Origin: Actinomycetes bacterium
Lineage (GTDB): Bacteria; Actinomycetota; Actinomycetes; Actinomycetales; Cellulomonadaceae
Length of the DNA stretch: 41,072 bases
NCBI GenBank assembly: GCA_023428465.1
Contig: JAEYXM010000037.1
Coordinates: forward strand, 1 to 41,072
Direction of reading: 5' to 3'
The notes under the pieces are model-generated. The model ran no database searches, was not told the origin of the DNA, and saw only the letters and a program-made list of their open reading frames with translations. Position 1 is the stretch's first letter, and each line of letters opens with the position of its first letter. A program made the position numbers and the translations under genes. Below are positions 1 through 7,980 of this stretch, piece after piece.

Positions 1-188
1 GTGTCGGACCAGCCGCCGAGCGAGGCCTGGACCGAGATCGTCACATCGGTCGCCGCGGCCGCGAGCACGCTCGGCGCGCCCGCCGGCAGACCGACCTGGA
101 CGCACACCTGCTCGGACTCACCCGGGGCCAGCGAGCGCGGCGTACCGACCAGCGTGCCGCCGGCACTCGTCGACGACCCGGGCAGCAC
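1..188 (-). pseudogene. Possible 3' part of a secreted surface protein gene, cut by the window edge
   Basis: Reading leftward in the frame one base ahead of pseG, the sequence stays open to the window edge. It encodes a threonine/serine/valine-rich stretch with the segments TPRSLAPGESEQVCVQVGLP and TDVTISVQASLGGW. This looks like the C-terminal beta-rich part of actinobacterial exported proteins of the SipW-dependent or camelysin-like kind (family resemblance judged by eye). Nearly every third codon base is G or C. The frame overlaps the last ~23 codons of pseG, and upstream of about position 200 it turns into arginine-rich shadow sequence. No convincing start is visible; the GTG at 188-186 is only the nearest. 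It may be a 5'-truncated remnant joined to pseG, or a chance open frame. Confidence is low because so little of it is in the window. Confidence 0.3.
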
Positions 189-1152
189 CGAGCCCGTCGA
201 CGAGGCCCCGCCCGGTCGCTCCGAGCGCGGTGCGCAGCGACGGGTCGCCGAGGAGCCGCTCGAGCGCGCCCCGCGCACCCGGCGTCCCCGCGAGCACGTC
301 CGCCCCTGTCCCCAGGCCCACGGCGACCCCGGCACCGACCGCGCGCTCGTACCCGACGCGCTGGTTGTCGGTGACGGCGACGACGCCCGCGGCCACCCCG
401 AGGCAGGCGAGCTCCCACACGGTCGTGCCTGCTGCGGAGAGCACGACGTCGCTCGTGGCCGCGAGGTCGAGGAAGCGCTCGTCCGGCGCCGTCACGTGGA
501 CGCCCTCGCCGCCCGGCACCTGGCTGATCTCGGCGTGCCGCGCAGGCGGCGCGAGCACGTGCAGGAGGTCGGGGTCCATGCCCGCGGCCAGGCACATCCG
601 GACGACGGCGGCCGTCACCCCGAACGGGTCCGTCCCGCCGAGGACCACGAGAGCCCGGGCCGGCCCACCCGTCCGCGCGGCGCGAGCCTCGCGTGCGCGG
701 CGGACCTGCGCACGCAGGGGCGCGAACCGGATCCCGAGCAGGACGGTTCCCGCGCCGTCGTCCGGCCTGCCGGTCGCCTCGGCCCCGAGCGTGGGGTCCA
801 CGACGACGTCGGCGGGGCGCCGCCCGAACCCCCCGTCCTCGATCGACGACAGGACCGTGCCCGACGCGCGCACCGGCCCCCACAGGTCGGCGCCGAGCCC
901 GTAGTGGTCCACGTGCACGACGTCCGCCCCGACCCCGCGCGCGAGGGCGCCGAGCTCCGCGGCGTCCGAGGCCGGCCCGACGACATCGGCGCCCAGGGAG
1001 TCCAGGAGGTCCTCCGCAAGCGGCACGGTGAACCGTCCGCTGACGGTCACGCGCCCGCCCCGGGCCTGCACCTCCTCGGCGAGAGCGATGCACCGCACGA
1101 GGTGCCCGACACCACCCGACGTCGTCGCGTCGCACCGGAGAAGGACGTGCAT
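118..1152 (-). CDS. pseG: PseG-like UDP-sugar hydrolase
   Basis: Likely hydrolyses UDP-2,4-diacetamido-2,4,6-trideoxy-beta-L-altropyranose, releasing the free sugar that PseI condenses with PEP (role known for the PseG family; assignment inferred). The 344-residue protein begins with RCDATTSGGVGHLVRC; its His17 falls exactly where the catalytic His of Campylobacter PseG lies. A GT-B-like C-terminal half carries LGGTDPFG (171-178), SAAGTTVWELACLG (239-252) and DNQ (262-264), typical of the MurG-like UDP-binding fold. The ATG shares one base with the TGA of the pseF-like gene, so the two are probably translationally coupled. The last ~15 residues after DECRRH overlap a different open frame and may not be ancestral. 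It is slightly longer than the ~275-300 residues of proteobacterial PseG. Confidence 0.82.
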   Translation of the reverse strand: MHVLLRCDATTSGGVGHLVRCIALAEEVQARGGRVTVSGRFTVPLAEDLLDSLGADVVGPASDAAELGALARGVGADVVHVDHYGLGADLWGPVRASGTVLSSIEDGGFGRRPADVVVDPTLGAEATGRPDDGAGTVLLGIRFAPLRAQVRRAREARAARTGGPARALVVLGGTDPFGVTAAVVRMCLAAGMDPDLLHVLAPPARHAEISQVPGGEGVHVTAPDERFLDLAATSDVVLSAAGTTVWELACLGVAAGVVAVTDNQRVGYERAVGAGVAVGLGTGADVLAGTPGARGALERLLGDPSLRTALGATGRGLVDGLGAARVVDECRRHAGRYAALAGPG

Positions 1153-1907
1153 CAGCCCTCCTCGAGGGACTTCTGGCGCACGTCGGTGTTGAGCGCGACC
1201 AGGTCCGGTCGCGCACGCAGCAGGCCGACCAGGTCGGCCCAGGCGGGCGGGGCGTCACCGAGCTCGGCGACGACGGCGGCCAGCAGGGCGGCATCGGCGG
1301 GCGTGTCGAGGGTGACGCGCAGGTCGTGGCAGTCCGGCTGGACGACGATCCCGAGGGAGCGGCACCGCCAGGGCTCCGCGTAGAGCCACGAGGTCACGTG
1401 GACGCGGTGGTGGTCCCGCGCACGCGCGTCCGCCGTGGCGAGGGCCGCCGCGGACACGAGCTCGGTGTCCAGGCCGCGCGGCAGGGTGCGCACGAGCGTC
1501 GTCGCCACGTACCCGAGGGCCGGGTCGGCGCGCCACGCCGCGACGACCTGCTCGATGAGCGCAGGGTCGAGCAGGGGGCAGTCGGCGGTCAGTCGCACGA
1601 CCGCGTCCGCGCCGGTCGTCTCGCGGGCCAGGACGAACCGGCTGAGGACGTCGTCCTGCGACCCGCGCACGACGCCGACGCCGAGGTCGGCCGCGAGCTC
1701 CGCGACGGCGTCGTCGCCGGACGCCGTGGACGTGGCCACGACGACGTCGTCGACGCCGGGGGCGGACTGCGCCGCGCGCACCACCCATCCGAGCACGGGT
1801 CGGCCGGCGAGCGGCAGCAGCACCTTGCCGGGCAGCCTCGTCGAGCCGGTGCGGGCCTGGACGACGGCGACCACCCGGGCTGGGGCCGCGGGGGTGGAAG
1901 AACTCAC
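1152..1907 (-). CDS. pseF: PseF-like / SpsF-type cytidylyltransferase
   Basis: Predicted to activate the nonulosonic acid with CTP, giving the CMP-sugar donor. The N-terminus carries QARTGSTRLPGK (17-28), the nucleotide-binding signature of the SpsF / acylneuraminate cytidylyltransferase family, and further on RLTADCPLLDP, with the acidic residue used for metal binding in this family. I chose the GTG at 1907, giving 251 residues, because the family motif begins about 16 residues later. An in-frame start at 1982 would add 25 arginine-rich residues with no family counterpart and would run into the divergent promoter region. No strong ribosome site is seen at 1907. It lies upstream of and overlaps pseG, and is divergent from pseB. 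The SpsF family also includes proteins of other roles, so the pse assignment rests on context. Confidence 0.78.
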   Translation of the reverse strand: MSSSTPAAPARVVAVVQARTGSTRLPGKVLLPLAGRPVLGWVVRAAQSAPGVDDVVVATSTASGDDAVAELAADLGVGVVRGSQDDVLSRFVLARETTGADAVVRLTADCPLLDPALIEQVVAAWRADPALGYVATTLVRTLPRGLDTELVSAAALATADARARDHHRVHVTSWLYAEPWRCRSLGIVVQPDCHDLRVTLDTPADAALLAAVVAELGDAPPAWADLVGLLRARPDLVALNTDVRQKSLEEG

Positions 1908-2030
1908 CGTGCCATGATGGCGTACCGGGGACCGCACTCCGCGCACCCCGCGCGCCGACGGCGCACGACCGCCCGTCACCACGGGTCGCCGTCCGCGCGC
2001 ACCGTCCGACGCCCGATGGAGCTACGCCGC

Positions 2031-3014
2031 ATGTCCCTGTTGAGTGGTTCGTCGATCCTCGTGACCGGTGGCACCGGATCCTTCGGCAAGGCGTTCCTGC
2101 GTGAGGTGCTCGACCACCACGACCCGCGGCGCGTGATCGTCTTCTCCCGCGACGAGCTCAAGCAGTACGAGGTCCGCGGCCAGTTCGGCGACGACCCACG
2201 CCTGCGGTGGTTCCTCGGCGACATCCGGGACCGGTCGCGCCTCGACCGCGCGATGCACGGCGTCGACTACGTCGTGCACGCCGCCGCGCTCAAGCAGGTG
2301 GACACGGCCGAGTACAACCCGTTCGAGTACGTGCAGACGAACGTGTACGGGTCCCAGAACGTCATCGACGCATCCATCGACGCGGGCGTGCAGAAGGTCG
2401 TCGCGCTCTCCACCGACAAGGCGTCGAGCCCCATCAACCTGTACGGCGCGACGAAGCTGTGCGCGGACCGGATGTTCGTGTCGGGCAACCACTACGCCGC
2501 GGCCTACGACACGCGGTTCTCGGTCGTGCGGTACGGCAACGTCATGGGCTCGCGCGGGTCGGTGATCCCCTTCTTCCGCAAGCTCGCGGCCGAGGGCGCC
2601 TCGCTGCCCATCACCGACATGCGGATGACGCGTTTCTGGATCACGCTCCCCCAGGCCGTCCAGTTCGTGCTGGACTCGTTCGACCTCATGACCGGGGGCG
2701 AGCTGTACGTGCCGCGCATCCCGAGCATGCGGGTCTCCGACCTGGCCCAGGCCGTGGCCCCCGGCGCCCCGATGCACGAGATCGGCATCCGCCCCGGGGA
2801 GAAGCTCCACGAGGAGATGATCGCCGCCGACGACTCGCGCCGGACCGTCCGCCTCGGCGACCGGTACGTCGTGATGCCGTACGTCGGCGGCTGGGGCTAC
2901 GAGCAGCCCGCCGACGGCGAGCCCGTCGACGACGGCTGGACGTACCGCTCGGACACGAACGACCTGTGGCTCTCCCCCGACGAGCTCGCCGAGCTCGTGG
3001 AGCGGTTCGCCTGA
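2031..3014 (+). CDS. pseB: PseB-like UDP-GlcNAc 4,6-dehydratase (inverting)
   Basis: First enzyme of pseudaminic-type acid synthesis: dehydrates UDP-GlcNAc and inverts C5 (family knowledge). The 327-residue protein is an extended SDR. The NAD(P)-binding motif TGGTGSFG is at 12-19. The STDKASSPINLYGATK stretch places the PseB-type Asp129-Lys130 pair and the Tyr138-x3-Lys142 catalytic pair. FSRDELKQYE near residue 39 is typical of this family and of FlaA1/CapD relatives. ATG 2031 is preferred over ATG 2016 because GGAG lies 9 nt upstream of it. The stop shares one base with the ATG of the pseC-like gene. A plain CapD-type dehydratase is the alternative, but the short soluble form and the neighbouring aminotransferase, PseG and cytidylyltransferase argue for PseB. 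Confidence 0.88.
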   Translation: MSLLSGSSILVTGGTGSFGKAFLREVLDHHDPRRVIVFSRDELKQYEVRGQFGDDPRLRWFLGDIRDRSRLDRAMHGVDYVVHAAALKQVDTAEYNPFEYVQTNVYGSQNVIDASIDAGVQKVVALSTDKASSPINLYGATKLCADRMFVSGNHYAAAYDTRFSVVRYGNVMGSRGSVIPFFRKLAAEGASLPITDMRMTRFWITLPQAVQFVLDSFDLMTGGELYVPRIPSMRVSDLAQAVAPGAPMHEIGIRPGEKLHEEMIAADDSRRTVRLGDRYVVMPYVGGWGYEQPADGEPVDDGWTYRSDTNDLWLSPDELAELVERFA

Positions 3015-4144
3015 TGCTCCCGTACGGCCGCCAGTCCATCTCCGACGACGACGTCGCCGCGGTCGTCGCCGCGCTGCGCAGCGACTGGCTCACGACCGGC
3101 CCGGCCGTCGACGAGTTCGAGGCCGCGGTCTCCGCGCGCGCAGGCGGCGCCGACGTGGTGTCGGTGACCTCGGGGACGGCCGCGCTGCACGTCGCCTACG
3201 CCGCGGCCGGCGTCGGGCGTGGGGACGAGGTCGTGACGACCCCCCTCACGTTCGTCGCGACCGCGGCCACCGCCGTCCTGCACGGCGCGACCGTGGTCTT
3301 CGCCGACGTCGAGCCGGACACGGGCAACCTCGACGTCGAGGCCGCACGGGCGGCGATCACCCCCCGGACACGCGTCGTCACCGCGGTCGACTACGCGGGC
3401 CTGCCCGCGGCGCCCGAGGCGTTCGCCGCGCTCGCCGCCGAGCACGGGCTCCGGTACGTCGCGGACGCGGCGCACTCGATCGGCTCGACGTGGAACGGTC
3501 GGCCCGTCGGCTCCTTCGCCGACCTCACGACGATGTCGTTCTTCCCCACGAAGAACGTCACGACGGGCGAGGGGGGTGCCGTGGTGAGCACCGACGCCGC
3601 GCTCGGCGTCCGGGCCCGCCGGTTCCACAACCACGGCCTGGTCCGCGACCGCGCCGAGCAGCGCTGGCCCGACGAGGGCCCGTGGCACCAGGAGGTGCAC
3701 GAGCTCGGGCTCAACTACCGGCTCCCGGACGTCCTCGCGGCCCTGGGCACCGCCCAGCTGCGCCGTCTGGACGCGTTCAAGGCCAGGCGCGCCGAGCTGC
3801 ACGCCCGGTACGACGCCGGCCTCGCCGAGGTGCCGGGTGTGCGCACCCCCGCGCACCGGGACGCAGCGGACCCGATGTGGCACCTGTACCCGCTCCGGGT
3901 GCTCGACGGTCGCCGTCGGGAGGTGTTCGACGCCCTCCGGGCGGCGGGCATCGGCGTGCAGGTCAACTACATCCCCGTCTACTGGCATCCCGCGTTCGCG
4001 GACCTCGGCTACCGCCGCGGTCAGTGCCCGAACGCCGAGGAGTACTACCGCCAGGAGATCTCCCTCCCCCTCTTCGCGGACCTGTCCGACGACGACGTGG
4101 ACCGTGTCGTCGAGGTGATCCGCCGGACGGTCGGCGACCGGTGA
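3014..4144 (+). CDS. pseC: PseC-like PLP-dependent UDP-4-keto-sugar aminotransferase
   Basis: Predicted to transaminate C4 of the 4-keto product of PseB, using glutamate as amino donor (known for PseC). The protein has 376 residues and belongs to the DegT/DnrJ/EryC1 family. SVTSGTAALHVA (50-61) binds the PLP phosphate. DAAHSIGS (151-158) carries the Asp that contacts the pyridine ring. SFFPTKNVTTGEGG has Lys180 as the Schiff-base residue. The C-terminal VQVNYIPVYWHP motif is typical of PseC orthologues and helps separate it from other sugar aminotransferases. ATG 3014 overlaps the pseB stop by one base, and the stop overlaps the flippase GTG by four, so pseB-pseC-flippase are almost certainly one transcript. 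Confidence 0.9.
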   Translation: MLPYGRQSISDDDVAAVVAALRSDWLTTGPAVDEFEAAVSARAGGADVVSVTSGTAALHVAYAAAGVGRGDEVVTTPLTFVATAATAVLHGATVVFADVEPDTGNLDVEAARAAITPRTRVVTAVDYAGLPAAPEAFAALAAEHGLRYVADAAHSIGSTWNGRPVGSFADLTTMSFFPTKNVTTGEGGAVVSTDAALGVRARRFHNHGLVRDRAEQRWPDEGPWHQEVHELGLNYRLPDVLAALGTAQLRRLDAFKARRAELHARYDAGLAEVPGVRTPAHRDAADPMWHLYPLRVLDGRRREVFDALRAAGIGVQVNYIPVYWHPAFADLGYRRGQCPNAEEYYRQEISLPLFADLSDDDVDRVVEVIRRTVGDR

Positions 4145-5559
4145 CGAGCGCGCCGGCCCCGTCGGCGACCCGTGCCGTGCTCGGTCGCGGCTCGATCTAC
4201 ACGGTGGCGACCGCGGCGCCTGCGCTCGCGGCCCTCGCGGTCATCCCCGCGGTCACGCGCCTGCTGGGCACCGACGAGTACGACGTCGTCTCGGTCGCCG
4301 TGTCCGTCGTCCTGCAGGTCGGGTACATCCTCGTCGCGCTCGGCCTCGGCGCGGCCATCACGCGCCAGTACATCCTCGACCGCGCCGGTGCCGACGGCGC
4401 ACGGGCGCTCGTCGTCCAGGGTGCGGTGCTCGCGGGCGCCCTCACCGGGGCGCTTGCCGCGTGCGCGGTCTGGTGGATGCCCGCGGTCCTCGGTCGTCCG
4501 GCGTCGGCGGCCCTGCTCCTCGGGCTCGCGGGCTGTCTCGGCGGGGCGTGGATGGTGCTCGCCCAGGCGTACCTGCGCGGTGCGGACCGCCCGGTGGCGT
4601 TCGTCGTCCTCTCCTCCCTCGCCGGCCTCGGCGGACCGGTCGCCGGGCTCGCCGGGCTGCTGGCCGGCGAACGATCGGCAACCGCGTACGTCGCTGCGAT
4701 CGCGGGGGGCTACCTCGCTGCGGGGCTCGCCGGGCTCGTCCTCGTCGTGCGGTCCGGACCGCTGGCCGCAGACCGTGCAGGGCTGGGCCGCGCGTTGCGC
4801 ATCGGCCTGCCGACGGTCCCGCACCAGGTGAGCCTGTACGTGGCGCTCGCCGGCCTGGTCGTGGTGGCCGACCGGCTGCTCGGCGACGGCGGGCGGGCGA
4901 ACGTGGCCCTGATGATCGGCGCCGGGGCGACGGTCCTCACGGCCGGGCTCAACAACGCGTGGGCGCCGATCGTCTACCGGACACCGGCCGAGCAGCGCCC
5001 GGCGGTCCTGACCCAGACGACGCGCACGATCGCCGCGGTGACCCTGGTGGTCGCCGGCGTCGTCGGGCTGCTCGGCCCCTGGCTGCTGCGCCTCGCGGCG
5101 CCCAGCACGTACGACCCGGGCGAGCTCGTGCCCACGCTCGCCCTGAGTGCAGCCGCCGCGGTGCCGTCGGTGGTGTACCTGGCCAGCGGGCACCTCGTGT
5201 TCGCCTCCGGACGCACCGGCCTGCTCGCCGTGTCCACCCCCGCGGCCGTCGCGGTCGGTCTCGCATCGGCCGCCCTGCTCGCGCCGCGCTGGGGGCTGGG
5301 TGCGGTCGGCGCCGGGTACCTGGTGACGTACGTCGCCCTGGCGGCGGCGACGACGCTCGTCCAGCGCGCGGTGTCCCCCACCCCGTGGTGGCCACCGAGG
5401 CAGCTGTTGCTCGTTGCCGCCTGGGCCGGTGCGGCGCTCGCGGGCGCGGCGCTCCCGTCCACGGGGACGGGTGGCGCCCTTCGCCTGGTCGTGGCCGTCG
5501 CCCTGACGGCGGCCGTCGGTGTCCCCCTGCTGCGACGGACGCGGCGGTCGGCTTCGTAG
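4141..5559 (+). CDS. Wzx-type polysaccharide flippase (MOP superfamily)
   Basis: A hydrophobic protein of 472 residues with about 12-14 predicted membrane segments, rich in Ala, Val, Leu and Gly. It begins with a short polar leader and a GRGSIYTVATAAPALAALAV first helix typical of oligosaccharide flippases. Such proteins turn undecaprenyl-linked repeat units across the membrane. The GTG start overlaps the pseC stop as GTGA. Its place at the end of the pse operon suggests that its cargo contains the nonulosonic acid (inference). No Wzy-type polymerase is recognisable next to it. The frame ends in RRTRRSAS; the following 196 bp before the convergent gene do not encode anything convincing. Confidence 0.8.
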   Translation: MTSAPAPSATRAVLGRGSIYTVATAAPALAALAVIPAVTRLLGTDEYDVVSVAVSVVLQVGYILVALGLGAAITRQYILDRAGADGARALVVQGAVLAGALTGALAACAVWWMPAVLGRPASAALLLGLAGCLGGAWMVLAQAYLRGADRPVAFVVLSSLAGLGGPVAGLAGLLAGERSATAYVAAIAGGYLAAGLAGLVLVVRSGPLAADRAGLGRALRIGLPTVPHQVSLYVALAGLVVVADRLLGDGGRANVALMIGAGATVLTAGLNNAWAPIVYRTPAEQRPAVLTQTTRTIAAVTLVVAGVVGLLGPWLLRLAAPSTYDPGELVPTLALSAAAAVPSVVYLASGHLVFASGRTGLLAVSTPAAVAVGLASAALLAPRWGLGAVGAGYLVTYVALAAATTLVQRAVSPTPWWPPRQLLLVAAWAGAALAGAALPSTGTGGALRLVVAVALTAAVGVPLLRRTRRSAS

Positions 5560-5755
5560 AAAGACTCGAGCGGTCCAAGCTGCGGTACGGGAGCGACCGG
5601 TTCGACGTGGAGACGCATGCGCGACTGGCGACGGACCCGGTTCCGCCGCTGACGCCTCTGTCGATGGGCACGGTCCCCTTGAACGAGGCTCGCGAAGCCA
5701 CGCCATGACGGCAGCGAGGACGGCTCCTCCGCGGATTACCGCCGACGAGTCGTCG
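5560..5755. other. Gap between convergent genes, nothing recognised
   Basis: The stretch between the flippase stop and the stop of the convergent minus-strand gene is a little less GC-rich than its surroundings. Open frames run through it on both strands, but none has a start with a ribosome site or codon bias like the neighbours. No clear hairpin followed by a T-run is visible. Confidence 0.5.
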
Positions 5756-6778
5756 TCAGCCGATCGACAGTGGCGAGGCGTCCACCACGACGCGCCCGAC
5801 GGGGTGCGGCAGGTACGAGACCGCGCCCCTCACCCACGCCACCGCGGACAGCGCCGGGGCGCCTTCCGCCGCCGCGCCTGCCGGTGACGACCCGGCCCCG
5901 CGACGTCGCACGTTCGTCACGACCCGGCTCGCCGGGGCCGCGACCCAGTGGTCCCACCACGGACCGCCGCGCCACCGCCGGTCCCACCCCAGCAGGACGC
6001 GCAGCTCGTCGGGTTCTCGCAGGTGGTCCGCGCCGACCTCGGCCCGGGCGACCTCGAGGCGGTCGGACACGGAGGCGCTCGGGTCGAAGAACTCCGGCCA
6101 GGTCTCCCGCAGACGCGCCGAGGGGTCGACGGCCTCACCGTCGAGCCGCATGGCGTCCCCGGTGACGGCGGCGTCGATGCCGAGCGCGGCCGCGTAGACG
6201 ATCGGCGTGGACAACCGGTTCGAGACGACGCGCGACGCCCCCGTGATGAGGGTCCGCAGGCGCGCCACGAAGGCGGCGTCGGTCCGTTCGCCGAGCGTGA
6301 CGCAGGTGTGCCCCGCGTCGCGGTAGGCCGCGACGACCGCCGGGTCGGCCGCCTCCACGTGGTACAGGCAGACGGTCGAGGGCCCCTCCGTGGCGGCCCA
6401 CTCCCGTGCGACCGTCCGGTGGTCGCCGTGCAGCCGCTGGGTCGGGATCCCGTGCACGGGCAGGATCACGGTGCCGGTACCCGGCTCCGCCTGGCCCGCC
6501 GCCGCGCACAGGTACAGCCACGGCGCCCCGATCGGGACGCTCGCGCGGTCCGCCGTCGCCGGGTCCCACGACCGCGAGCTGTGGCTCCACACGAACAGGG
6601 ACCGGTCCGGGCGTCCGCCCGGCCGACCGATCGACGGGAAGTCCCGGAAGTGCGTGTCCAGCGGGGACGACGCCGTCCACCCGTGCTGCACGAGTCCGCG
6701 CACGTGCCGCGGCTTCGTCAGCCCGACGTACGCGGCGAACGCACCGCTGTGCCCGTAGTAGTGGTTCTGCGCCTCCAC
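5756..6778 (-). CDS. Unclassified surface-glycan protein, GT-B-like; candidate glycosyltransferase
   Basis: This 340-residue soluble protein does not match a family I can name with confidence. Visible motifs are NHYYGHSGAFAAYVGL near the start, GLVQHGW, LFVWSHSSRSWD, PIGAPWLYL and VILPVHGIPTQ, followed by VCLYHVEAADP and SNRLSTPIVYAAALGI. The layout of an N-terminal lobe with HGW and a C-terminal lobe with a Ser-rich loop followed by YAAALG is what GT-B sugar transferases and the CDP-glycerol/polysialyltransferase-like group look like. A nonulosonate transferase role is attractive because of the pse genes alongside, but it is inference. The GTG at 6778 is the only sensible start before the protein-like region begins. 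A TAGGCT hexamer ends 7 nt before it, so the mRNA may be leaderless. Confidence 0.6.
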   Translation of the reverse strand: MEAQNHYYGHSGAFAAYVGLTKPRHVRGLVQHGWTASSPLDTHFRDFPSIGRPGGRPDRSLFVWSHSSRSWDPATADRASVPIGAPWLYLCAAAGQAEPGTGTVILPVHGIPTQRLHGDHRTVAREWAATEGPSTVCLYHVEAADPAVVAAYRDAGHTCVTLGERTDAAFVARLRTLITGASRVVSNRLSTPIVYAAALGIDAAVTGDAMRLDGEAVDPSARLRETWPEFFDPSASVSDRLEVARAEVGADHLREPDELRVLLGWDRRWRGGPWWDHWVAAPASRVVTNVRRRGAGSSPAGAAAEGAPALSAVAWVRGAVSYLPHPVGRVVVDASPLSIG

Positions 6779-6785
6779 GCCGGGC

Positions 6786-6791
6786 AGCCTA
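6786..6791 (-). promoter_or_regulatory. Candidate -10 (TAGGCT) for a leaderless transcript
   Basis: TAGGCT on the minus strand lies 7 nt upstream of the GTG at 6778, the spacing expected when transcription begins at the start codon. No clear -35 box. The same hexamer occurs upstream of the genes starting at 22793, 30387 and 39068. Confidence 0.35.
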
Positions 6792-6892
6792 GCCCCGGCC
6801 CGGCCATGGTCCTCCTTCGGCCGCCCGTTCCCCACCGGGGTACCCTGACCCCCGAAATCCCTTGCCTCCCCCGAAGATTCGGAGCCTTCGTC

Positions 6893-7564
6893 GTGGCGGA
6901 CAACGCCGACGCGTACCTGGTGATCCCCCTGTACAACGAGGGTCCCGTCATCGGCGACGTCGTCGCGGCAGCGCGCTCCGTCTTCCCGCACATCGTCGCC
7001 GTCGACGACGGCAGCCGGGACGACTCCGCACTCCGCGCGCGGGACGCAGGTGCCTTCGTCGTGCAGCATCCGGTGAACCTCGGCCAGGGTGCGGCGCTGC
7101 AGACGGGTATCGAGGTCGCGCTCGCGCTCGGCGCGCAGTACGTCGTCACGTTCGACGCCGACGGCCAGCACCGCGTGGAGGACGCCGCCGCGATGGTGGA
7201 GCGGCTCCGCGCGGGCGAGGCCGACGTCGTCTTCGGCAGCCGGTTCCTCGACGGTCGCACCCGCCCGGGGCTGCTCAAGCGCGTCGTGCTCCGGGCCGCG
7301 ATCTGGTACTCCAACCTGTCGACCGGGGTGCGTCTCACCGACACCCACAACGGGCTGCGCGCCCTCAACCGGACGGCGGCCGCGCGCCTGCGCATCCGCC
7401 AGAACCGCATGGCCCACGCCTCGGAGATCATCGAGCAGGTCGGCGGGAGCGGGCTGCGCTGGGTCGAGCACCCGGTGCACATCCTCTACACGGACTACTC
7501 GCGCGCGAAGGGCCAGTCCGTGCTGAACGCCGTGAACATCCTCACCGAGCTGATCTACAAGTAG
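6893..7564 (+). CDS. GT2 glycosyltransferase, DPM1/GtrB-like
   Basis: A 223-residue GT-A fold enzyme. IPLYNEGPVIGDVV (11-24), VDDGSRDDS (37-45) and the metal-binding FDADGQH (87-93) are the hallmarks of family 2 enzymes that load sugars onto polyprenyl phosphate. It has no C-terminal membrane helices. The protein from the next gene, DUF2304, is a common partner of such GT2s and may provide the membrane anchor. GTG 6893 is chosen because GGAG lies 8 nt upstream and the conserved motif begins shortly after. The likely role is to make a polyprenyl-phosphate sugar used by the GT-C protein two genes on (inference). Confidence 0.85.
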   Translation: MADNADAYLVIPLYNEGPVIGDVVAAARSVFPHIVAVDDGSRDDSALRARDAGAFVVQHPVNLGQGAALQTGIEVALALGAQYVVTFDADGQHRVEDAAAMVERLRAGEADVVFGSRFLDGRTRPGLLKRVVLRAAIWYSNLSTGVRLTDTHNGLRALNRTAAARLRIRQNRMAHASEIIEQVGGSGLRWVEHPVHILYTDYSRAKGQSVLNAVNILTELIYK

Positions 7565-7569
7565 GCGCC

Positions 7570-7980
7570 GTGCTGATCAAGGTCATCCTGCTGGTCGCGA
7601 TCGCGGCCGTCGTCACTCTCTGGCTGCGTACGCCGGGCGGTGCGCGGCACCTCGCCCTGCGCCGGATCGCGATCGCGCTCTTCACCGTGCTCGCGGTGCT
7701 GTCCGTCCTGTTCCCGGACACGTGGAACGACGCCGCGGAGCTGGTCGGCGTCGGTCGCGGCACGGACCTGCTGCTCTACGGCTTCATCGTCGTGTTCCTC
7801 GCCTCCATGGTCACGACCTACCGACGGTTCCGCGACACCGAGATGCGCCTGACCCTGCTGGCCCGCCGCATCGCGATCGACGAGGCGCTGAACAGCCGCG
7901 AGCTGCGCCCCATCGCCACGGCAGACCCCTCGCAGGACCCGACGGCGACCCCTGCTGCAGACCCCCCGGAGGACTCGTGA
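7570..7980 (+). CDS. DUF2304 small membrane protein
   Basis: A 136-residue protein with three predicted membrane helices (about 1-20, 30-50 and 58-78), followed by a basic and then acidic tail. YRRFRDTEMRLTLLARRIAIDEA, in the cytoplasmic tail, is the characteristic region of DUF2304, a family usually encoded right beside DPM1-like GT2 genes. It starts at GTG 7570, 5 nt after the GT2 stop, and its stop overlaps the next GTG as GTGA. Molecular function is unknown; it is probably a membrane partner for the GT2. Confidence 0.82.
   Translation: MLIKVILLVAIAAVVTLWLRTPGGARHLALRRIAIALFTVLAVLSVLFPDTWNDAAELVGVGRGTDLLLYGFIVVFLASMVTTYRRFRDTEMRLTLLARRIAIDEALNSRELRPIATADPSQDPTATPAADPPEDS

Noticed and set aside
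1..1383. Long plus-strand open frame of 460 codons opposite pseG and pseF
   Set aside because: Arg/Pro/Gly-rich, antisense to two well-recognised genes; a GC-rich shadow frame.
5516..5708. Open frame continuing past the flippase (FVERLERSKLRYGSDRFDVE region)
   Set aside because: It looks somewhat protein-like, but its only start lies deep inside the flippase in a shadow frame, codon bias is poor and there is no ribosome site at its own start.
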